Source of the DNA: Firmicutes bacterium CAG:124
GTDB lineage: Bacteria; Bacillota; Clostridia; Oscillospirales; Oscillospiraceae
Direction of reading: 5' to 3'
Assembly (NCBI GenBank): GCA_000432135.1
Contig: HF990594.1
Coordinates: 1,588-26,358 of the forward strand
DNA: 24,771 nucleotides
The notes beneath the pieces are model-generated. The model made no database searches and was not told the origin of the DNA. It was given only the letters and a program-made list of their open reading frames with translations. Shown here in pieces: positions 1 to 5,893 of this stretch (its first letter is position 1; each line of letters opens with the position of its first letter). The position numbers were made by a program, and so were the translations under genes.

Positions 1-375
1 CCCGACGCGGCGGCCCAGCCGCTGACGGCCACATCGCTCAACAAGGTCTATCACGATCTCGAAGCCACCTATTATGACGGCATCGGCATCGACGCGGACA
101 TCGACCCCGAATGGTCGTATGTCCCCCACTTCTACCGCGCGTTCTACGTCTATCAGTACGCGACCGGCTTCTCCTCCGCCGTGGCCATCGCCGAGCATAT
201 CCTGACGACCGGCGACGCAAGCGGCTATCTGAAGTTCCTCACGACCGGCGGCAGCGATTATCCGCTCGAAGAGCTCAAGATCGCAGGCGTCGACCTCACG
301 AAGCCCGACACCGTCCGCAGCGCGCTGCGCGTGTTCGACGAGACGATTGACGAGCTGGCAAAGATCCTGCTGTAA
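1..375 (+). CDS. pepF: Oligoendopeptidase F (M3 family), C-terminal part
   Basis: Frame 1 is open from the first base to TAA at 373-375, giving the last 124 residues of a protein cut by the window edge. The segment around FYVYQYATGFSSA followed by the short helical tail ending DELAKILL is typical of the C-terminus of M3-family oligoendopeptidase F, a cytosolic zinc peptidase that trims oligopeptides. The HExxH zinc site lies upstream, outside the window, so catalysis cannot be checked. A strong terminator follows 15 nt after the stop, so this is the last gene of its transcript. Confidence 0.85.
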   Translation, partial: PDAAAQPLTATSLNKVYHDLEATYYDGIGIDADIDPEWSYVPHFYRAFYVYQYATGFSSAVAIAEHILTTGDASGYLKFLTTGGSDYPLEELKIAGVDLTKPDTVRSALRVFDETIDELAKILL

Positions 376-390
376 CCCGGCATTCCGCGA

Positions 391-426
391 CGTCCCCTGC
401 CATACGCATGGCAGGGGACGTTTTTT
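391..426 (+). terminator. Intrinsic terminator after pepF
   Basis: A perfect 13-bp stem (391-403 with 408-420, loop ACGC) is followed by TTTTTT at 421-426. It sits 15 nt after the pepF stop, facing the same way. Confidence 0.93.
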
Positions 427-456
427 GCGCACCGGAGGCGCAGACCGAATCCGGCA

Positions 457-484
457 TTTACAGTCCCGCTTCCTGTGGTACGAT
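457..484 (+). promoter_or_regulatory. Possible sigma-A promoter for the chromate-transporter remnant
   Basis: TTTACA (457-462), a 16-nt spacer and TACGAT (479-484) lie about 50 nt before the ATG at 533. It is a moderate match to the consensus, placed after the pepF terminator. Whether it is active is not known. Confidence 0.4.
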
Positions 485-532
485 GGTCAAAGCAGCGCGG
501 CGCATGGCCGCGTAAGATTGGAGACGAATCGG

Positions 533-778
533 ATGAAGAGCAGAAACCAGGTGCTGAAAAAGCGGTTTCTTTCCACGCTGTATCTCAGCGCGTTTACATT
601 CGGCGGCGGGTATGTGATCGTCACGCAGCACAGCTGGCTCAGTCTGCAGGAGTTCGCCGATCTTGTCGCCATGGCTGCGATTTTTGCCGTCTGCCTTGTC
701 CTGCTCCGCAAAACAAAGCTCAGCCCGATCCTCGTCATGCTTCTGGCCGGAGCCGTCAATCTGCTGCTGCCGGCATAG
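533..778 (+). pseudogene. Internally deleted chromate transporter (ChrA-like) remnant
   Basis: The 81-residue reading frame starts at ATG 533 after a weak GGAG site. Its first part, with LSTLYLSAFTFGGGYVIVT, matches the N-terminal start of a ChrA (chromate ion transporter) half, and WLSLQEFADLVAMA resembles the following segment. It then jumps directly to a hydrophobic stretch with TKLSPILVMLLAGAVNLL, which looks like the C-terminal end of the same family. A normal single-domain ChrA is about 170-200 residues, so most of the membrane core (roughly 100 residues) is missing while the frame is kept. I infer a decayed transporter rather than a working one. A small membrane protein derived from it cannot be excluded. 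Confidence 0.6.
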
Positions 779-825
779 CCGGACGGATGCCCCGGCGGAT
801 GTGCGTCATTCCTCCTATATGGGCT

Positions 826-1293
826 TCAGCCCTTTTTCGGCGGCAGACGGCGCAGGAGCAGATATCCGATGAGTCCGAGCACCAGCACGATCCCGGCGGC
901 GATCACGTCTGCCCAATCAAAAATCTGCGGCCCGGCGATGAAAATTTCCGTCGGCCCGTCCGCGCCGCCGATAACGCCGACGGACGCAAAGCCGCGCAGA
1001 TTCGTGACGGTTTTCAGAAGCCCGGCCAGCAGCGCAAGCAGCGCCGCGCCAAGGCAGACGAACCGCAGCGGGCTTTTGCGGAACGCGTAGCCCGGCAGCT
1101 GCGCGGTAAGCTCTGCCGCGGCCTGCTTTGCCGGGCCAAGCGCGGCAAAGATCTCCGCATCCGTCTGCCCGGCCTCGCGCCGCTCATTGATCGAGCTGCG
1201 CAGGTCGTCCATCACCCGGTCCTTCATTTGCCCCGATAGCGGCAGCCGCCGCCGGACAGCGCGCAGATAGCGCGCAAGCTGTTTTTCATTCAT
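826..1293 (-). CDS. HAAS/DUF1700-like membrane protein, partner of PadR regulator
   Basis: The 155-residue protein starts at ATG 1293, set by a GGGGAGG site 9 nt upstream; the ATG at 1302 abuts the ribosome site and is unlikely. The first ~75 residues (MNEKQLARYLRAVRRRLP to the ALGPAKQAAAEL segment) are charged and helical, like the HAAS/DUF1700 domains that commonly pair with PadR regulators. Two hydrophobic segments follow, around FVCLGAALLALLAGLL and VIAAGIVLVLGLIGYLLL, with the C-terminus ending RRLPPKKG. Between them lies VGVIGGADGPTEIFIAG, a motif best known from sodium-pump decarboxylase beta subunits. The start overlaps the padR stop by 8 nt, so the two are translationally coupled. 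A membrane-associated regulatory partner of PadR is inferred from the arrangement. Confidence 0.75.
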   Translation of the reverse strand: MNEKQLARYLRAVRRRLPLSGQMKDRVMDDLRSSINERREAGQTDAEIFAALGPAKQAAAELTAQLPGYAFRKSPLRFVCLGAALLALLAGLLKTVTNLRGFASVGVIGGADGPTEIFIAGPQIFDWADVIAAGIVLVLGLIGYLLLRRLPPKKG

Positions 1294-1636
1294 GTCCTGC
1301 ATCCTCCCCGCAAAAATGGTCCACTGCCGTCCGGAATCCGGCCCAGAGGCCGAGACGGCGTTCATTTTCTTCTCTGCCCTTTTCCGTCGCGGAATAGATC
1401 TTCCGCGGAGCCGCACGCCCTGTCTCCTGCTGCCAGACCGCTTCGATCAGCCCGTCGTCCTCCAGCCGGTATAAAATCGGGTAGAGCGTTCCCTCCCTGA
1501 GCGTAAACAGCCCGCCGGAGCGGCTGCCGAGCTGCGCGATCAGCTCGTAGCCATAGGTCGGCCCCCGGCAGATCGTCTGCAAAACCAGCAGCTCCAGCAC
1601 GCCCTTCTTGAGCTGCTGCAAAAAACGTTCTTCCAT
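1286..1636 (-). CDS. PadR-family transcriptional regulator
   Basis: The 116-residue protein has the PadR winged-helix layout: KKGVLELLVLQTI, then PTYGYELIAQL, then the LREGTLYPILYRLEDDGLIEA wing, then RKIYSATEKGREE leading to a short dimerisation helix. I chose ATG 1636 because an AAGG site lies 9 nt upstream; the in-frame ATG at 1645 directly abuts that site. PadR proteins usually repress their own operon and a nearby membrane or transporter gene. Here the downstream gene is the HAAS-type membrane protein at 826-1293, read from the same transcript. The consensus promoter at 1681-1709 drives the pair. Confidence 0.9.
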   Translation of the reverse strand: MEERFLQQLKKGVLELLVLQTICRGPTYGYELIAQLGSRSGGLFTLREGTLYPILYRLEDDGLIEAVWQQETGRAAPRKIYSATEKGREENERRLGLWAGFRTAVDHFCGEDAGHE

Positions 1637-1680
1637 CCGCACCATCCTTGCATTTCTAAGTATTTTGTATTGCTAAACAT

Positions 1681-1709
1681 AAAGTACCACATTTCCCCCA
1701 GCTTGTCAA
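1681..1709 (-). promoter_or_regulatory. Sigma-A promoter of the padR operon
   Basis: Reading leftward: TTGACA (1709-1704), a 17-nt spacer and TACTTT (1686-1681), about 45 nt before the padR ATG. The untranslated region contains a direct repeat AATAC-aa-AATAC just after the -10, which could be part of an operator. Confidence 0.75.
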
Positions 1710-1922
1710 GCAAGACAGCGCAAAAAGGCTCCCTTGAAACCCACACGAATTCCAAGCAGAATGGGAAAGAATACGCCGGACCTCATCGTTCGGATTCCAA
1801 TTTTTTATATTTTTGCGTCCATCTCTTGGGCGTTCGGATCGCAGTGGTGTTCTCAGGAGCGAAAAAATCCAGGCATCATAAGGATGTCTGGATTTTTGTG
1901 TTATCTGAAGGCTGCGATATTA
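1710..1922 (+). other. Non-coding spacer left of the repeats
   Basis: I see no gene here on either strand. Open frames through it are spurious: they translate hairpins and tRNA-like sequence. The only clear structure is the hairpin at 1863-1897. Confidence 0.5.
1863..1897. terminator. Bidirectional terminator-like hairpin
   Basis: The stem AAATCCAGGCATC pairs with GATGTCTGGATTT around the loop ATAAG, with an A-run before it and TTTTT after it. It could end transcripts from either side. On the leftward strand it would back up termination of the tRNA operon. Confidence 0.65.
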
Positions 1923-2031
1923 CATACCGCTGCCATGCTTGCGCATGGAATTGCCGGGCGATCGAACCCAATGGGTTCGGTCCGACATACGAATCACCAA
2001 AAAAAGAAACCATCCGGATGGATGGTTTCTT
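1923..2031. repeat. 108-bp direct repeat, copy 1
   Basis: This copy is identical to 2149-2256 except for one extra A in an A-run (7 against 6). The unit holds three perfect palindromes: CCATGC-ttgc-GCATGG, CGAACCCA-a-TGGGTTCG and the terminator stem GAAACCATCC-ggat-GGATGGTTTC (2006-2029). Confidence 0.9.
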
Positions 2032-2060
2032 GTGGTATCCGAACACGATAGATCAATTGC

Positions 2061-2076
2061 TGACCCGTACGGGAAT
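2061..2076 (-). repeat. Partial duplicate of the tRNA-Glu 3' end
   Basis: TGACCCGTACGGGAAT repeats exactly positions 2263-2278, the acceptor and T-arm end of the tRNA-Glu gene. No other tRNA sequence follows it, so it is a fragment and not a second gene. It suggests either a tandem duplication that has decayed or an old attachment-site scar. Confidence 0.7.
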
Positions 2077-2081
2077 ACTCC

Positions 2082-2137
2082 GCCGACTGCGTCGGCTCCG
2101 TGTCGCCTCGGCATTTGTTTTGACCGCAGGTCAAAAC
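2082..2137. repeat. Pair of perfect palindromes between repeat copies
   Basis: GCCGAC-tgc-GTCGGC lies at 2082-2096 and GTTTTGACC-gca-GGTCAAAAC at 2117-2137, both without mismatches. Together with the palindromes in the flanking repeats they make a run of hairpins behind the tRNA operon. Confidence 0.7.
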
Positions 2138-2148
2138 CAGCGGCATTG

Positions 2149-2256
2149 CATACCGCTGCCATGCTTGCGCATGGAATTGCCGGGCGATCGAACCCAATGG
2201 GTTCGGTCCGACATACGAATCACCAAAAAAGAAACCATCCGGATGGATGGTTTCTT
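2149..2256. repeat. 108-bp direct repeat, copy 2
   Basis: This is the second copy of the unit at 1923-2031. It ends next to the encoded CCA of tRNA-Glu, so its terminal hairpin acts as the tRNA operon terminator. Confidence 0.9.
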
Positions 2257-2259
2257 TTT
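2225..2259 (-). terminator. Terminator of the tRNA-Met/tRNA-Glu operon
   Basis: A perfect 10-bp stem (2231-2240 with 2245-2254) has loop ATCC on the leftward strand, followed by six T (2230-2225). T-rich sequence flanks it on both strands, so it may work in both directions. Confidence 0.85.
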
Positions 2260-2334
2260 TGGTGACCCGTACGGGAATCGAACCCATATTACCGCCGTGA
2301 AAGGGCGGTGTCTTAACCTTTTGACCAACGGGCC
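2260..2334 (-). tRNA. tRNA-Glu (anticodon TTC)
   Basis: The reverse strand folds as a cloverleaf: acceptor GGCCCGT pairs with ACGGGTC (one G-U), the anticodon arm is CCGCCCTTTCACGGCGG with TTC, and the T-arm is ATGGG-TTCGATT-CCCGT. Discriminator A and CCA are encoded (2263-2260). It follows tRNA-Met with no spacer and shares its promoter. Confidence 0.95.
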
Positions 2335-2410
2335 TGGTAGCGGCAATCTGACTCGAACAGATGACACTCCGGGTATGAACCGAATGCTCTACCAACTGAG
2401 CTATGCCGCC
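2335..2410 (-). tRNA. tRNA-Met (anticodon CAT), elongator type
   Basis: The reverse strand folds as acceptor GGCGGCA with TGCCGCT, D-arm GCTC-AGTTGGTA-GAGC, anticodon arm TTCGG-TTCATAC-CCGGA with CAT, and T-arm ATCTG-TTCGAGT-CAGAT. CCA is encoded. The paired first acceptor position (G-U) and overall similarity to Firmicutes elongator tRNA-Met favour elongator over initiator. A lysidine-type tRNA-Ile2 is less likely. Confidence 0.93.
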
Positions 2411-2445
2411 ATATTTACTTGCGCCGCATCTCACGGGCACGATGT

Positions 2446-2474
2446 ATTATAAGGGATTCAGATCGATTTGTCAA
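2446..2474 (-). promoter_or_regulatory. Consensus sigma-A promoter of the tRNA operon
   Basis: Reading leftward: TTGACA (2474-2469), a 17-nt spacer and TATAAT (2451-2446), a perfect match 35 nt before the tRNA-Met 5' end. This is as expected for strongly transcribed stable RNA. Confidence 0.95.
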
Positions 2475-2543
2475 CCGGAATCTTTCACTTTTTTTTAGAA
2501 ATTTTTCTGTGTATTTGCTCCATACTAACGCCGGGGTGATAAA

Positions 2544-2948
2544 ATGACGCTTCGATATTTCTGCCTGATCATGCTTGTGGGCGGGACGGTCTATGTCTGC
2601 ATAGAGCTTCTCTGGCGCGGCCGCTCCCATTGGAGTATGTTTCTGGACAGCGGCCTGTGCGCGGCGCTCATTGGTATGCTCAACGAATGGGCGCCGGGGC
2701 TGCCGCTGAGTGCGCAGGCGCTTCTCGGTGCCTGCGTCATAACGGGTTCGGAGCTGGTGTTCGGTTCCCTGTTCAACCGCTCGTATGCCGTCTGGGACTA
2801 CCGCGGTCTGCCGCACAATGTTCGCGGGCAGATCTGCCCGCAGTATTTCTGCGCGTGGCTGTTCATTGCGCTGCTGGCAGTGCTTCTGGACGATGGACTT
2901 CGGCTTCTGGCTCTCGGCGAGCCGCTGCCGCAGTACCGCTTATTCTAA
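2544..2948 (+). CDS. Putative ABC-transporter type IV (CmpB-like) membrane protein
   Basis: The 134-residue integral membrane protein starts at ATG 2544, 6 nt after a GGGGTG site. Hydrophobic segments lie near residues 5-22, 34-52, 58-76 and 100-122. The conserved stretch WDYRGLPHNVRGQICPQYFCAW matches the small uncharacterised family catalogued as putative ABC-transporter type IV (PF06541). Despite the name, no ATPase partner is nearby and the transport role is not established. The stop overlaps the end of the convergent mtaB by 9 nt, with no terminator between them. Confidence 0.75.
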   Translation: MTLRYFCLIMLVGGTVYVCIELLWRGRSHWSMFLDSGLCAALIGMLNEWAPGLPLSAQALLGACVITGSELVFGSLFNRSYAVWDYRGLPHNVRGQICPQYFCAWLFIALLAVLLDDGLRLLALGEPLPQYRLF

Positions 2949-4257
2949 TTCCCCGAACACCCCGTCCCGGCAGAGGTCCGTCACGCGCACGGTGCGCAGC
3001 TCGTTATGCAGCTGCGCTGCCTGTACATAGACCTTAACGTAATTCATGGCATGACCGGCGTACAGGCCGTTTTCCTCCTGCTCGAACAGCACCTGCTGCG
3101 TCGTGCCGAGCATGGACGCGTGGTACGCGGCCTCCAGCTCTGCCGCGGCGGATGCGGCCTCGGCCGCGCGGCGCTCCTTGACGGCGTTCGGGATCTGGTC
3201 AGGCATATCTGCCGCAGGCGTTCCCTTGCGGCGGGAGTATGGGAAGATGTGAAACATGGAAAGCCCGCAGGTCTTCAGGAATTCCAGCGATTCCGCGAAT
3301 TCCTCCTCCGTCTCGCCGGGGAAGCCGACGATCAGGTCGGTCGTGACGGCGCAGCCGGGGAAATACTTCCGCAGCAGCCGGACGCTTTCGAGGTACCGGG
3401 CCGTATCGTATTTGCGGTGCATCCGCTTCAGGACGGTATCCGAGCCGGATTGCAGGCTCAGGTGGAACTGCGGGCAGAGATTCGCATATCCGGAAAGCGT
3501 CTTGCAGAACGCCTCGTCGATCGTGCGCGGCTCCAGAGAGCCGAGCCGGATGCGCACGCCCGGCACAGCCTCGCACAGCGCGGCCAGCAGCTGCCGCAGG
3601 CAGCTGGCGCTCTTCCACCACCCGCCCCCTGGCGAGAGCGTCCTGTCACTCCCAGCCCCAGGACGAGATCTCAATGCCGTTGATGACGATCTCGCGGTAG
3701 CCCTCGGCGGCAAGTCCCCTCGCCTGCTCCACGGCCGCGTTCAGCGGCATGGAGCGCACCCGGCCCCGCGCGTAGGGGATGATGCAGTAGGTACAGAAAT
3801 TGTTGCAGCCGTCCTCGACCTTCAAAAGCGCTCTTGTGCGCGCGGCAAGTCCGCCTGCGGGCAGGATCTCAAAGGTACGCGGGCCGCCCGCGTCGTCCAC
3901 GCAGTCCCATTTCTGCCGCGTCTGCGCCGCATCGATCATATGCCTGACAAAGGCCTCCCGCCCGTCCGTGCCGATCAGCACGTCCACGTCGAGCTTGCGG
4001 ATCTCGTCCGGGCTGCTCTGCGCATAGCAGCCGCACACGCCGACCACGGCGTTGGGGTTCAGCTTGCGCACACGCCGGATGGCGTTGCGGGACTTTTTAT
4101 CGGACACGGCTGTGACGGTACAGGTGTTGATAATGTAGCCGTCGCAGATCTCGTCAAAGCTGCCGAGCGTATGGCCGCTCTGCATGAGCAGCTGCTCCAT
4201 GGCCTGCGTTTCATATTGGTTGACCTTACAGCCGAGCGTATAACAAGCAAATTTCAT
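2940..4257 (-). pseudogene. mtaB: tRNA t6A methylthiotransferase MtaB, interrupted by a frameshift
   Basis: MtaB is a radical-SAM enzyme that adds a methylthio group to t6A at position 37 of ANN-decoding tRNAs. The N-terminal MTTase domain starts at ATG 4257 (MKFACYTLGCKVNQYET) with cluster cysteines C10, C46 and C77. The radical-SAM site reads CNNFCTYC. This frame stops at TGA just after EIVINGIEISSWGWE (near 3646). The rest (LAALCEAVPGVRIRLGSLEPRTIDEAF through the TRAM-like C-terminus to TAA 2940-2942) continues in the +1 frame. Combined length is about 438 codons, normal for the family, so one frameshift near 3640-3660 separates the two parts. It may be a true inactivation or a sequencing error in this G-rich patch. 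A GGTGG site lies 4 nt before the start. Confidence 0.85.
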
Positions 4258-4330
4258 AAAACCACCAAAATCAGAGATTATGCACAAAAAAGGTTTGTAT
4301 TTTTTGTGGATAGTATAAAATACCGTTTTC

Positions 4331-4397
4331 GATTATACTGGATAAAAGAGAATCCAATCCCAGCATTTCTTCTTTTTTCAGTATGATTATACTGGAT
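4331..4397. repeat. 13-nt direct repeat GATTATACTGGAT
   Basis: Exact copies lie at 4331-4343 and 4385-4397, in the divergent space between mtaB and the HPr-like gene. Each contains a TATACT/AGTATA element that could be a -10 box on one strand or a binding site. No convincing -35 pairs with either copy. Confidence 0.55.
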
Positions 4398-4436
4398 TTC
4401 GAGCCGATTGTACAGTCCATTGCAGGAGGATTTTCC

Positions 4437-4679
4437 GTGAGAGAGTTTACCATCATGTTCCATTCCGTGAACGAGATCGCGCAGTTTGCCACGATTGCGA
4501 ACCGCCAGCCTTTCCCGGTTCATTTCAATTACAAGGATTCCCGGCTCGACGCAAAATCCATTCTGAGCCTCTGCGCGCTCCCGCTGCAGACACCCGTTTC
4601 CGTCGAACTGCCGGATCGCGCGGCGGACGGCTCCTTCCTTTCGGACATTGCGCAGTTCCTCTGTGACCCGGACGCATAA
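4437..4679 (+). CDS. HPr-family protein lacking the phospho-histidine
   Basis: The 80-residue protein starts at GTG 4437, fixed by a perfect AGGAGG 7 nt upstream. The fold pattern of the phosphocarrier HPr is visible: an opening strand REFTIMF, a helix NEIAQFATIANRQ, strand FPVHFNYKDSRLDAKSILSLCALPL and a closing strand and helix. The DAKSIL segment corresponds to the regulatory Ser-46 region of HPr, but the GLHARPA-type active-site histidine near position 15 is absent (HSVNEIAQF instead). It therefore cannot carry out normal PTS phosphotransfer through His-15. A regulatory or structural role, as for Crh-like proteins, is possible but not shown. Confidence 0.7.
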   Translation: MREFTIMFHSVNEIAQFATIANRQPFPVHFNYKDSRLDAKSILSLCALPLQTPVSVELPDRAADGSFLSDIAQFLCDPDA

Positions 4680-4693
4680 ACAAAGTGATATCG

Positions 4694-4742
4694 CACCCTT
4701 TCGTTTCATATGCTTGTACAAATGAAACGGAAGGGTGTTTTT
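4694..4742 (+). terminator. Terminator hairpin that contains the dacF ribosome site
   Basis: A 16-bp stem with one G-U (4694-4709 with 4722-4737) is followed by TTTTT (4738-4742). It ends the HPr-like transcript. The GGAAGGG used to start the next gene (ATG 4745) lies in its 3' arm, so the same hairpin could hide that ribosome site. Confidence 0.8.
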
Positions 4743-4744
4743 CT

Positions 4745-5893
4745 ATGAAAAAGAAGCTGCTCTGCATCGCGCTTGCGTTTGTTTTCACAGTGGGACTGGG
4801 CCTGACGGCGCAGGCGGAGGATCTGGCGCTGCCCGCGCCGTCGTGCATCCTGATGGAAAAGGACACGGGACAGATCCTCTATGAATCCAACGCGCACGAA
4901 AAGCTCCGTCCGGCCAGCGTTACGAAGGTCATGACGCTGCTGCTGGTGATGGAGGCGCTGGATAACGGCTCCATCGGCTGGGACGATACCGTCACGACCT
5001 CCGCCGCGGCAGCCGCCAAGGGCGGCAGCCAGATCTATCTTGAGGAAAACGAGCAGTTGCCGCTCCGGGAGATGCTCAAATCCGTCGTCGTCTCGTCGGC
5101 GAACGACTGCGCCTGCGCACTGGCCGAGCACGTGGCGGGCAGCGAGGCCGCCTTCGTTTCGCGCATGAACGACCGCGCAGCCGAGCTTGGCATGACGGAC
5201 ACGCATTTTGTCAACTGCACCGGGCTGGACGATGGGCCGGACGCGGACACGCATCTGACGACGGCCTATGATATCGCCCTCATGTCCTGTGCGCTTTTGA
5301 AGCACGAGGAGATCAAGGAGTATACGACCATCTGGATGGACACCGTGCGCAACGGCCAGTTCGGCCTGTCCAACACCAACAAGCTTGTCCGCTTCTACGA
5401 CGGCACGACCGGTCTCAAGACCGGCTATACCTCCGCCGCCGGATACTGCCTGTCGGCCTCTGCCGAGCGCGGGGGCATGGAGCTGGTCGCGGTCGTGCTG
5501 CACTGCAAAACGTCGGTCGACCGGTTCGAATCGGCCAAAGCGCTGCTCAACTACGGCTTTTCCGGCTACGCCCTCGTCACGCCGCAGCCGGAGGGCGGCA
5601 TTCCGCCCGTCCCGGTCGTGCTGGGACGGCAGGATTCCATCACGCCCGTACCGGAGCGCAGCGAGCCGCTTCTGCTCGAAAAGGCGCTGGCCTCGCAGGT
5701 GCAGACTGCGGTTACGGTCGACGAGTCCGTGCAGGCCCCTGTCAAAGCCGGGCAGCGACTCGGCACAATGACCGCCACGGCGGGAGAGCGGCTGCTTGCC
5801 GAAATTCCGCTCGTCGCGCCGGAGGATGTTCCGGCCCGCACGTTTCCGGAGCTCTGGGCGGAGTTTTTGAAAAGCATTTGCCTGTCTGCCTGA
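4745..5893 (+). CDS. dacF: D-alanyl-D-alanine carboxypeptidase (penicillin-binding protein, S11 family)
   Basis: The 382-residue exported enzyme trims the terminal D-Ala from peptidoglycan stem peptides. A signal peptide with MKKK and a hydrophobic core ends at AQA-E near residue 24. All three penicillin-binding motifs are present: SVTK (Ser58, Lys61), SAN (118-120) and KTG (225-227). After the catalytic domain comes a PBP5-type C-terminal beta domain (about 285-365) and a final weak amphipathic helix (FPELWAEFLKSICLSA) that could hold it to the membrane. ATG 4745 is chosen because the 20 residues upstream would be encoded by the terminator stem. The stop lies directly next to the stop of the convergent dinB. 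Confidence 0.93.
   Translation: MKKKLLCIALAFVFTVGLGLTAQAEDLALPAPSCILMEKDTGQILYESNAHEKLRPASVTKVMTLLLVMEALDNGSIGWDDTVTTSAAAAAKGGSQIYLEENEQLPLREMLKSVVVSSANDCACALAEHVAGSEAAFVSRMNDRAAELGMTDTHFVNCTGLDDGPDADTHLTTAYDIALMSCALLKHEEIKEYTTIWMDTVRNGQFGLSNTNKLVRFYDGTTGLKTGYTSAAGYCLSASAERGGMELVAVVLHCKTSVDRFESAKALLNYGFSGYALVTPQPEGGIPPVPVVLGRQDSITPVPERSEPLLLEKALASQVQTAVTVDESVQAPVKAGQRLGTMTATAGERLLAEIPLVAPEDVPARTFPELWAEFLKSICLSA

Noticed and set aside
475..1239. 254-residue rightward frame
   Set aside because: It is the shadow of the chrA remnant and the leftward HAAS gene, with low-complexity Arg/Ala content typical of GC-rich antisense frames.
1670..2452. Long open frames on both strands across the repeat and tRNA region
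   Set aside because: They translate palindromes and tRNA genes (for example NPMGSVRHTNHQKK and YGNRTHIT), have no ribosome site and overlap tRNAs.
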